Assembly (NCBI GenBank): GCA_002683515.1
Contig: NYTN01000031.1
Coordinates: 1 to 5,660, forward strand
Length of the DNA: 5,660 nucleotides
Direction: 5' to 3'
From: Rhodobiaceae bacterium
GTDB taxonomy: Bacteria; Pseudomonadota; Alphaproteobacteria; RS24
In this document: piece after piece, positions 1 to 5,305 of the stretch
Numbering within the stretch: position 1 is the stretch's first letter
Layout: each line of letters begins with the position of its first letter
Made by a program: the position numbers and the translations under genes
Notes under the pieces: model-generated
What the model was told of the DNA's origin: nothing
Databases searched by the model: none
Seen by the model: only the letters and a program-made list of their open reading frames with translations

Positions 1-115
1 GGCCTTTTTCGATAAAACAGATGTTTAGTGCGGGCTCTCCTGCTTGAAAGATAATTTCGCCTTCAATCATTCTGATAGGCTTATTACTTAGGCTGGTGAA
101 TTCAACAATATTCAA
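1..115 (-). CDS. Partial cyclic-nucleotide-binding-fold protein (N-terminus only)
   Basis: This reading frame runs leftward off the window edge, and only about 38 residues are visible. The segment IEGEIIFQAGEPALNICFIE followed by KG is the first beta strands of a cNMP-binding (Crp/Fnr sensor) domain: hydrophobic strand, Gly-Glu, 'F.AG' turn and 'FIEKG' strand are in the usual order. I placed the start at a TTG (113-115) because a purine-rich AGGCGGGG lies about 10 nt upstream. That start overlaps the end of the preceding gene by 14 nt. An ATG at 68-70 would begin right at the conserved strand and has no clear ribosome binding site, so it is less likely. The fragment aligns with the first domain of its upstream neighbour, which suggests tandem paralogues. 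Whether it continues into a helix-turn-helix cannot be seen, so regulator versus stand-alone sensor is open. Confidence 0.6.
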   Translation of the reverse strand, partial: MNIVEFTSLSNKPIRMIEGEIIFQAGEPALNICFIEKG

Positions 116-470
116 GATTATGACCCCGCCTAATGACAATATCTGAAGCTATTTGGCGCGAAAGCGGCCAAGTTAAATTATTCTCCGCATCAAGTAGATT
201 TCTAAACATAGGTTTGGAGCAAGAAATTATTCGACACTCGTTCATAGCGATAACTCTACTTCGATAGGTTTCATATGCAAGAAACTCTAGTGGAGAGAGA
301 AGGTCGTGAGCCTCATACAGATCACGACTGCGTTGGCATTTTGCGGATCCGGAAATAAGGAAATGAGCAACATCGCAACCATCCCCATTGGCAATAATAA
401 TTTTTCCGCGCTGGATAACTATTCTTGGAATATCTTCCAGCATCTTGAATGTTTGAGGTCCGAGTCGCAT
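102..470 (-). CDS. Small stand-alone cyclic-nucleotide-binding-fold protein (Crp/Fnr sensor-like)
   Basis: This is a complete 122-residue protein consisting essentially of one cNMP-binding beta-barrel. Residues 17-43 (IVIQRGKIII through HFLISGS) match the opening strands and the 'FLI.G' signature. Residues 58-76 (LLSPLEFLAYETYRSRVIA) sit where the phosphate-binding cassette should be. The cassette is degenerate: the usual Gly before Glu62 is Leu61, and the Arg-Ser-Ala is Arg70-Ser71-Arg72, so cAMP or cGMP binding is doubtful and another ligand or none is possible. Residues 85-115 form the closing helices. There is no room for a helix-turn-helix (Crp proteins are about 210-230 residues), so it probably does not bind DNA by itself. 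It has five cysteines (32, 45, 79, 84, 122). The ATG at 470 is preceded by an in-frame TAA and by a GAAAGAAG ribosome-binding-like stretch. It is divergent from proteorhodopsin. It may instead be half of a two-domain gene broken by a frameshift. Confidence 0.6.
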   Translation of the reverse strand: MRLGPQTFKMLEDIPRIVIQRGKIIIANGDGCDVAHFLISGSAKCQRSRDLYEAHDLLSPLEFLAYETYRSRVIAMNECRIISCSKPMFRNLLDAENNLTWPLSRQIASDIVIRRGHNLEYC

Positions 471-577
471 TCTAAGTCTTCTTTCACTTTATATAGACGA
501 CATTCGCGCCAGAATTTTAGCTAATGCAACTAAATTACTGAGAAATAGTAAAATGCAACTGTTAATAAGTCATTAAT

Positions 578-595
578 TTTCAACAATTTATGAAA
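578..595. promoter_or_regulatory. Possible operator: TTTCA-N8-TGAAA inverted repeat
   Basis: Five-base arms TTTCA (578-582) and TGAAA (591-595) are separated by 8 nt in the divergent region between the cNMP-fold gene and proteorhodopsin. The size suits a dimeric regulator, and the position is upstream of both genes. The region is very AT-rich, so such a short dyad could arise by chance. It does not match the Fnr (TTGAT-N4-ATCAA) or Crp (TGTGA-N6-TCACA) consensus. Confidence 0.15.
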
Positions 596-601
596 GTAAA
601 G

Positions 602-644
602 AAATTTTTTTTAATTAATTTAAATAATCTTATTGGCATTGACA
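602..644 (+). promoter_or_regulatory. Candidate proteorhodopsin promoter (UP-like A/T tract and -35 box)
   Basis: A 27-nt stretch of only A and T (602-628) lies 10 nt upstream of a perfect TTGACA hexamer (639-644), the arrangement of an UP element and -35 box. TTGACA is part of a direct repeat, ATTGAC at 638-643 and 646-651. No good -10 hexamer is seen at the expected distance: 662-667 reads GTCTTC. The start point is therefore uncertain and a non-housekeeping sigma factor or an activator could be involved. If the TTGACA is used, transcription would begin near 675, about 33 nt before the ATG. Confidence 0.35.
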
Positions 645-695
645 AATTGACGCACTATCGTGTCTTCCTGTGCGCTTACGTTGAATACTTTGTTT

Positions 696-703
696 AGGGA
701 GGA
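696..703 (+). promoter_or_regulatory. Strong ribosome binding site of proteorhodopsin
   Basis: AGGGAGGA, containing a perfect GGAGG core at 698-702, ends 4 nt before the ATG at 708. It is the strongest Shine-Dalgarno sequence in the window, consistent with an abundantly made membrane protein, and it fixes the start codon. Confidence 0.8.
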
Positions 704-707
704 ATAA

Positions 708-1463
708 ATGAAACTTCAGCACTTTAAATTGCCAATGATGGCACTTGCTTTACTAATATTGCCAAGCATGGCATTTGCCTCGGGTAATCTTGACTCTAGT
801 GATTTCACTGGTATGTCATTTTGGCTTATTTCGATGGCTCTTGTAGCTTCTACAGTATTTTTCTTAATCGAACGCGACCGAGTGGCTGCCAAATGGAAAA
901 CGTCTCTGACTGTTTCCGGCCTGGTAACGCTTATCGCCGCAGTTCACTATTTTTATATGCGTGATGTATGGGTTTCTACCGGCACTTCACCTACAGAATT
1001 CCGTTACATAGATTGGCTTCTGACTGTTCCGCTTTTGATGGTTGAGTTTTTCCTCATCCTCTCAGCGATTGCAAAAGTGCCCGCAGGTGTATTCTGGAGA
1101 CTGTTTATCTTCACAACCTTGATGCTAGTATTTGGCTATCTCGGAGAGTCCGGCAAAATTAACGTTATGACCGGTTTTGTTCTGGGTATGATTGCATGGT
1201 TTATAGTTCTGTATGAAATCTTCGCAGGTCAGGCCAGCAAGATTAATGCTGAACAAGCTAGTGAAACTGTCCAAAAAGCCTTTAACCTAATGCGTTGGAT
1301 TGTCACAATCGGCTGGGCGATTTACCCACTCGGTTATGCACTTGGTTATTTCATGGGCGGTGTCGACGGTGCCAGCTTGAACTTAATCTACAATTTGGCT
1401 GACTTTTTGAATAAGATCGCGTTCGGTGTCATCATATGGCACGTTGCTGTATCTGAATCTTAA
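708..1463 (+). CDS. Proteorhodopsin, green-tuned light-driven proton pump
   Basis: Seven-helix microbial rhodopsin of the inner membrane that binds retinal and exports protons in light. The 251-residue length is typical. A signal peptide covers residues 1-24, with AFA before the likely cut. Helix C holds the family signature RYIDWLLTVPLL: Arg99, Asp102 (Schiff-base counter-ion), Thr106 and Glu113 (proton donor) give the DTE motif of proton pumps. His80 corresponds to the His that pairs with the counter-ion. Leu110 at the spectral-tuning site (position 105 in the original green protein) predicts green absorption. Trp203, Tyr206 and Pro207 line the pocket in helix F. Helix G has Asp232 and the retinal lysine Lys236 in DFLNK. 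No key residue is missing. It is followed by a strong terminator and preceded by its own leader, so it is probably monocistronic. No crt or blh gene is present in the window, so retinal must come from elsewhere in the genome or from outside. Identification is very secure; colour and pumping are inferred from residues. Confidence 0.97.
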   Translation: MKLQHFKLPMMALALLILPSMAFASGNLDSSDFTGMSFWLISMALVASTVFFLIERDRVAAKWKTSLTVSGLVTLIAAVHYFYMRDVWVSTGTSPTEFRYIDWLLTVPLLMVEFFLILSAIAKVPAGVFWRLFIFTTLMLVFGYLGESGKINVMTGFVLGMIAWFIVLYEIFAGQASKINAEQASETVQKAFNLMRWIVTIGWAIYPLGYALGYFMGGVDGASLNLIYNLADFLNKIAFGVIIWHVAVSES

Positions 1464-1485
1464 TTCCAAAGTTAGTGCACTATTT

Positions 1486-1512
1486 AGGGGCGTCTTCGGG
1501 CGCCCCTTTTTT
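1486..1512 (+). terminator. Intrinsic terminator of proteorhodopsin (UUCG tetraloop)
   Basis: A 9-bp stem (1486-1494 with 1499-1507, one T-G wobble) closes a TTCG tetraloop in the very stable C(UUCG)G context and runs straight into six T residues (1507-1512). It lies 22 nt after the rhodopsin stop codon. Read on the minus strand the hairpin is not followed by a T run, so it is probably not an efficient terminator for the convergent mrp gene. Confidence 0.93.
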
Positions 1513-1565
1513 ATTAAATAGAATTCACTTAATTTTTAAAATTTATTGGATAATTTATTTGTTTA

Positions 1566-1624
1566 CGAACCCATATAAGACGGTGTCAAAGAAGGCAGAC
1601 TAATTTACTGGGATTATGGGTTTG
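1566..1624. repeat. Inverted repeat with a 39-nt loop between proteorhodopsin and mrp
   Basis: CGAACCCATA (1566-1575) can pair with TATGGGTTTG (1615-1624): ten base pairs, one of them G-T, enclosing 39 nt. It is in the 3' region shared by the convergent proteorhodopsin and mrp genes. No T run follows on either side. The rest of 1513-1699 holds no coding sequence I can support and only one weak five-base hairpin (TCACT/AGTGA, 1655-1667). Confidence 0.3.
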
Positions 1625-1699
1625 ATATTGAAAAATCACGTTAGCAGTCTCTTATCACTACAAGTGACCAGTTCAAATCGCATGGTTATAACTTTTCAG

Positions 1700-2806
1700 C
1701 TAAGGGGTTAAATCTTTAAAAGCAGCATTAACAGTTTTCGCCAACTTAACAAAAACCTCTGCTGCAAAACTATCAGGGGCATATATGACAACAGGTTGAC
1801 CAGCATCGGTGGCTTCTTGTAAAGTAGGGTCAAGAGGCAGACCACCCAAAAAAGGTTTGAGTGTTTCCGCAGCTATCATATCCCCGCCCCCAGTTCCAAA
1901 TGGATGCAGACGTTCGCCATTCGGTCCAGCCATCCAAGCCATGTTTTCCAGAATGCCGATGATGGGTGTTTTGGTTTTATCAAACATGTTTATTGAGCGC
2001 CTTACATCTGCCACAGCTAATTTTTGAGGTGTTGTCACAACTAGCGCGCCAGTAACAGGAATTTTCTGGGCTATTGTAAGCTGTATATCTCCAGTCCCGG
2101 GGGGCAAATCTAGCACTAGAATATCCAATTCCGGCCATGCGACATCATTTAACATTTGTAGTAAAGCGCCTTGTACCATAGGGCCTCGCCAAACCATGGC
2201 TTGAGCTTCCTTTACCATGTAGCCAATTGACATGGTTTGCATACTGAAGCGCTCAATGGGGTATATTTTCTTGGTCTCATCAAGCTCGGGGTTTTCAGTC
2301 ACATTAAGTAATTTTGGAAGTGAAGGTCCGTAAATATCGGCATCTAGAAGGCCTATTTTGACTGATTGTCCGTCTTCCCCCTGCATTTGAGCAAGCGCCG
2401 CGGCCAGATTTACGGCTACGGTGGATTTGCCAACACCGCCTTTTCCGCTAGCAACGGCAATGACGGATTTAATCCGGTTGAAAACTTCAGGAATTGTTTC
2501 ATCCGGCGGTGGTTTACCCTTAGATGAACTACCAGATGATGAAAGTGAAGGGGCAGATTGATGAGCGGTTAAAACCACAGTTGCAGATAATACACCCGGA
2601 AGGGCACGAATCCGCTCCTCACAAGCTAAACGAACATCTTCAAAGGCTTCGGCAATATCTGGGTGGACAGCAAGCAGAAAACCTACATTTCCGTCGCGAA
2701 TCGTGATGCCCTGCAAAATTTCTTCGGATATTATATCCTGACCTGTCTGTGGGTGCTTAAGACCTGAAAGCGCCTCAATTATTTTTTTTTCATCAATGGT
2801 GGACAT
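1700..2806 (-). CDS. mrp: Mrp/ApbC family iron-sulfur cluster carrier ATPase
   Basis: Cytoplasmic P-loop ATPase that binds and hands on Fe-S clusters in the ApbC/Nbp35 family. At 368 residues it matches bacterial Mrp in length. Residues 1-85 are the DUF59/MIP18-like domain; 86-105 form a Ser/Gly/Pro-rich linker. The MinD/ParA-type ATPase begins near 112, with the deviant Walker A SGKGGVGKST at 120-129 (signature Lys122 and Lys127), DADIYGPS at 155-162 as switch I, and Walker B VLDLPPGTGD at 231-240. In most family members a CxxC pair follows 'ENM' and coordinates the bridging cluster between subunits. Here that stretch (288-298) reads ENMAWMAGPNG, and the only cysteine in the protein is Cys62 in the N-terminal domain. 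The start ATG has AGGA 7 nt upstream. The second to fourth lysine/isoleucine codons lie in a run of nine A on the coding strand. It is divergent from hflK and convergent with proteorhodopsin; no clear terminator follows its TAG. Confidence 0.95.
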   Translation of the reverse strand: MSTIDEKKIIEALSGLKHPQTGQDIISEEILQGITIRDGNVGFLLAVHPDIAEAFEDVRLACEERIRALPGVLSATVVLTAHQSAPSLSSSGSSSKGKPPPDETIPEVFNRIKSVIAVASGKGGVGKSTVAVNLAAALAQMQGEDGQSVKIGLLDADIYGPSLPKLLNVTENPELDETKKIYPIERFSMQTMSIGYMVKEAQAMVWRGPMVQGALLQMLNDVAWPELDILVLDLPPGTGDIQLTIAQKIPVTGALVVTTPQKLAVADVRRSINMFDKTKTPIIGILENMAWMAGPNGERLHPFGTGGGDMIAAETLKPFLGGLPLDPTLQEATDAGQPVVIYAPDSFAAEVFVKLAKTVNAAFKDLTP

Positions 2807-2854
2807 AATTCATCCTAATAATTAGTAATTGGGCAAAACATTTCGGAACATTAA

Positions 2855-2884
2855 CTTGAATAATTTACTTTAAGTGCCACATTG
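2855..2884 (+). promoter_or_regulatory. Candidate heat-shock-type (sigma-32-like) promoter for the hflKC operon
   Basis: CTTGAA (2855-2860) equals the RpoH -35 consensus. After 16 nt comes CCACATTG (2877-2884), which matches CCCCATNT at five of seven defined positions. Transcription would start near 2891, giving a leader of about 107 nt before hflK. Heat-shock control would suit a proteolysis operon, but the -10 match is imperfect and no good housekeeping promoter was found for comparison. Confidence 0.3.
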
Positions 2885-2960
2885 TGTTCTGTATCGATAT
2901 AGAGTGGAGCGGACTAGCCAGCAATATCTTTTGCAACTATGCGCGACCTCCCCTAAATCA

Positions 2961-2977
2961 GACCATAACGTAAGGTC
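2961..2977. promoter_or_regulatory. Small dyad upstream of the hflK ribosome binding site
   Basis: GACC (2961-2964) and GGTC (2974-2977) flank a 9-nt centre that also contains symmetric TA pairs, giving the pattern GACCnTAnnnTAnGGTC. It ends 8 nt before the hflK Shine-Dalgarno, so it could be an operator or a weak leader hairpin. Chance occurrence is possible. Confidence 0.2.
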
Positions 2978-2985
2978 ACAATTTG

Positions 2986-2991
2986 AAGGAG
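2986..2991 (+). promoter_or_regulatory. Ribosome binding site that fixes the hflK start
   Basis: AAGGAG lies 6 nt before the ATG at 2998. A TTG in the same frame at 2983 would put this site inside the gene, so the ATG is preferred. Confidence 0.8.
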
Positions 2992-2997
2992 TTAAAT

Positions 2998-4089
2998 ATG
3001 CCTTGGGATAATCAAAGCGGTGGACCGAATGGCGGCAATAACAACCCTTGGGGCAATAGCCCCCGTCCACAAGGGCCTGATATTGACGCTTGGTTAAACC
3101 AGCTTCAGGAAAATGTTAAAAAATACATTCCCGGTGGAGGCGGTAGCGGCCTTGTTTTACTGCTTGTTGGCTTTTTAGTTTTGTGGGGTCTGAGTGGGTT
3201 TTACAGAGTTCAAGCTGACGAACAAGGCGTTGTTCTAAGATTTGGAAAGTTTCAAGCGCAAACCAGTCCGGGTCTGAATTATCACATTCCGTGGCCGATT
3301 GAGTCAGTGATTACGCCAAAGGTAACCATTGTTAATCGAGTGGACATTGGAATGCGTGGCCCATCTGACAGTTTCGTCGGTGGGCGTGTCGCCTCTCGTG
3401 ATGTTCCGGAAGAAAGCTTGATGCTGACCGGTGACGAAAACATCGTCGACGTTGATTTCTCAGTCTTTTGGTTGATTAATTCTGCCTCTGACTTCCTGTT
3501 TAATATCCAAAATCCCGAAGGTACGGTTAAGTCTGTCGCTGAAAGTACGATGCGCGAGATTGTTGGACAGAACAATATTCAGCCTATCCTGACCGAACAA
3601 CGTCAAAATACAGAGGACATGGTTAGGGATTTAATGCAATCTATTCTGGATGATTATGGCGCAGGTATCACCATTACTCAGGTGAAGATGCAAAAAGTTG
3701 ACCCGCCTGCCGCTGTTATTGACGCTTTCCGAGATGTGCAAGCCGCTCGAGCCGACCAAGAGCGCGCGAGAAACGAGGCGCAATCCTATGCTAATCGTGT
3801 CGTACCAGAAGCTCAGGGTGAAGCCTTCCGTATCCGACGAGAAGCTGAAGCTTACAGAGAGCAAGCTGTAGCCGAAGCCGAAGGTCAGGCCAGCAGATTT
3901 GCAGCGGTATATAATGAATATAAACAGGCAAGTGATGTGACTCGTCAGCGAATTTTTCTTGAGACTGTCGAGAAAGTTATGCAGAGGTCAAATAAAATTA
4001 TTATTGACCAGTCTGATGCCGGTGGAGGGGTCATCCCTTATCTGCCGCTTGATCGCCTAAACAGTAAAACCAATAAGGGAGATCAGTAA
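2998..4089 (+). CDS. hflK: HflK, SPFH-family membrane protein of the FtsH-regulating complex
   Basis: HflK pairs with HflC in the inner membrane; in E. coli the two form a large cage around FtsH and modulate its proteolysis. The 363-residue product begins with a Gly/Asn/Pro-rich segment (PWDNQSGGPNGG to about residue 28) typical of HflK and absent from HflC. One membrane helix spans residues 51-69. The SPFH/PHB domain follows from about 71 (DEQGVVLRFGKF) to about 245, including QVKMQKVDPPAAVIDAFRDV at 228-247. A charged Ala/Glu/Arg-rich coiled coil covers about 248-330, with the repeated AEA/EGQA pattern, and the end is VIPYLPLDRL (345-354). The start was chosen at the ATG preceded by AAGGAG. 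Its TAA shares one base with the ATG of hflC (TAATG), a sign of translational coupling. It is the first gene of the rightward operon. It is slightly shorter than E. coli HflK but complete. Confidence 0.96.
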   Translation: MPWDNQSGGPNGGNNNPWGNSPRPQGPDIDAWLNQLQENVKKYIPGGGGSGLVLLLVGFLVLWGLSGFYRVQADEQGVVLRFGKFQAQTSPGLNYHIPWPIESVITPKVTIVNRVDIGMRGPSDSFVGGRVASRDVPEESLMLTGDENIVDVDFSVFWLINSASDFLFNIQNPEGTVKSVAESTMREIVGQNNIQPILTEQRQNTEDMVRDLMQSILDDYGAGITITQVKMQKVDPPAAVIDAFRDVQAARADQERARNEAQSYANRVVPEAQGEAFRIRREAEAYREQAVAEAEGQASRFAAVYNEYKQASDVTRQRIFLETVEKVMQRSNKIIIDQSDAGGGVIPYLPLDRLNSKTNKGDQ

Positions 4090-5117
4090 TGTCTCATCCA
4101 AAACTTGTTATTTCTCTTATTCTAATCGCCGTTTTGGGGTTTCTGACATCGGCAACATTGTTCACTGTTCACCAGACGCAACAAGCTCTTGTTCTGCAAT
4201 TTGGTGACCCAAGACGGGTAATTGATGAGCCCGGATTACACTTTAAACTGCCGTTTGTTCAAAATATTATTTATATCGATAAGCGTATTTTGGATCTCGA
4301 CAGCCCGACTGAAGAACTTATTGCTGCAGACCAAAAACGACTCGTTGTGGATGCGTATACGCGCTACAGAATTAAAGATCCACTTCAGTTCTTCACATCC
4401 TTACGCGACAGCCGTCGAGCGAATTCACGATTGGCGGCGATAGTGTCCTCCTCCATGCGGTCAGTGGTTGGTGAAGCGCCGTTTGAGGATATTGTCCGCA
4501 CAAGGCGGGATGAATTGATGACGAAGATTCGTGAATTGGTTAATGAACAGACATATGATTTTGGTATCGAGATTGTTGATGTTCGCATTCGTCGTGCTGA
4601 CTTGCCGGAAGCTAATAGTCAGGCGATTTACAGGCGTATGCAGACGGAGAGGGAGCAAGAAGCTTCTGAATTCCGAGCTAAAGGTCAGGAAGTATCACGG
4701 GGTATCCGTGCTCAGGCCGATAAGGATGTCACTGTTCTAACGGCGAAAGCGCAGCGTGACTCTGAGATAATACGTGGTCAAGGCGATAGCTGCCGGAATA
4801 GAATTTTTGCTGCAGCTTATGGTCAAGACCCGGACTTTTTCGCTTTCTACCGATCTATGCAATCATATGAAACTGCGCTTGACGATGAAGGCACAACACT
4901 TGTTCTCTCGCCTGACAGTGCGTTTTTCAAATATTTAAATGCACCGGAAACTGTCTTTAACAAGCGGGTGTCTACCAGCAACGTGAAAAAGAGTCGCGTA
5001 GATGTCGCTGCTATAGTGAGGTCTAATGAGTCTCTTCAAAAGGCATTGTGCTTTGATCTTGTTACTAATATTGGACTGGACGACGCTGAGGGTGAAGCCG
5101 CCAAAGATACAAAATGA
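4089..5117 (+). CDS. hflC: HflC, SPFH-family partner of HflK
   Basis: Partner of HflK in the membrane complex that controls FtsH. The 342-residue protein has an N-terminal membrane anchor at about 6-26, then the SPFH domain starting VHQTQQALVLQFGDP (27-41) and including GLHFKLPFV (49-57) and EIVDVRIRRADLPE (161-174). A charged helical stretch (182-235) leads to the HflC-specific block NRIFAAAYGQDPDFFAFYRS (237-256) and LVLSPDSAFFKYL (271-283). About 59 residues follow this block, including a Lys/Ser-rich piece and an acidic end; many HflC proteins stop sooner, so this is a lineage-specific tail. A ribosome binding site AAGGGAG (4075-4081) lies inside the end of hflK, 7 nt before the ATG. The last four bases overlap the start of the next gene (ATGA). 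The identification is secure; the role of the tail is unknown. Confidence 0.96.
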   Translation: MSHPKLVISLILIAVLGFLTSATLFTVHQTQQALVLQFGDPRRVIDEPGLHFKLPFVQNIIYIDKRILDLDSPTEELIAADQKRLVVDAYTRYRIKDPLQFFTSLRDSRRANSRLAAIVSSSMRSVVGEAPFEDIVRTRRDELMTKIRELVNEQTYDFGIEIVDVRIRRADLPEANSQAIYRRMQTEREQEASEFRAKGQEVSRGIRAQADKDVTVLTAKAQRDSEIIRGQGDSCRNRIFAAAYGQDPDFFAFYRSMQSYETALDDEGTTLVLSPDSAFFKYLNAPETVFNKRVSTSNVKKSRVDVAAIVRSNESLQKALCFDLVTNIGLDDAEGEAAKDTK

Positions 5118-5302
5118 AAATAATTATATTTATTCTGGGTATCATTCTGGCTTTTGAAGGAGCTATATATGCCCTGTTTCCTTTGGCTTTTAAAAACCTC
5201 CTTTTGCAATTAAAAGACATAGAAACAGAAAAACTCAGATATTTTGGACTTGGGGCGATGACATTGGGCGTTGTTTTAGTTTGGCTCTCTGGAATGAGGT
5301 AA
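5114..5302 (+). CDS. DUF2065 family small inner-membrane protein (YjeT-like)
   Basis: A 62-residue protein that is almost entirely two membrane helices (about 3-25 and 43-60) joined by a short polar loop. The pattern FEGAIYALFP (14-23), ET.KLRYFGL (37-46) and a Gly-rich second helix ending VLVWLSG matches the DUF2065 family, whose E. coli member YjeT is encoded next to hflC. No biochemical function is established for the family. The ATG overlaps the hflC stop by 4 nt, with only a weak ribosome binding site, so it is probably translated by coupling. Its position between hflC and a Do-type protease is commonly seen in alphaproteobacteria and suggests, but does not prove, a role in membrane protein quality control. 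Confidence 0.88.
   Translation: MKIIIFILGIILAFEGAIYALFPLAFKNLLLQLKDIETEKLRYFGLGAMTLGVVLVWLSGMR
5296..5300 (+). promoter_or_regulatory. Ribosome binding site of the protease gene, inside the DUF2065 stop region
   Basis: GAGGT lies 5 nt before the ATG at 5306 and overlaps the final codons of the DUF2065 gene. Ribosomes ending there would be placed for immediate re-initiation. Confidence 0.6.
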
Positions 5303-5305
5303 GTT

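Noticed and set aside
306..524. 72-codon plus-strand open frame
   Set aside because: It lies mostly opposite the cNMP-fold gene, shows no family motif and has no ribosome binding site; it is a shadow frame.
708..1463. Sodium-pumping, chloride-pumping or blue-tuned rhodopsin
   Set aside because: Helix C has the Asp-Thr-Glu proton-pump triad rather than NDQ or NTQ, and the tuning residue is Leu rather than Gln.
1486..1512. Terminator acting in both directions
   Set aside because: On the minus strand the hairpin is followed by mixed bases rather than a T run, so it should mainly serve the rhodopsin gene.
1671..1679. GTTCAAATC resembling a tRNA T-loop
   Set aside because: The flanking bases cannot form the five-base T stem and no acceptor, D or anticodon arms fit around it.
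2983..2997. Upstream TTG start for hflK
   Set aside because: It would place the AAGGAG ribosome binding site inside the coding sequence and leave the TTG without one; the ATG at 2998 fits the family N-terminus.
2870..3070. 66-codon minus-strand open frame across the hflK start
   Set aside because: It overlaps the well-supported hflK start and its regulatory region, and its Cys/Tyr-rich translation resembles no family.
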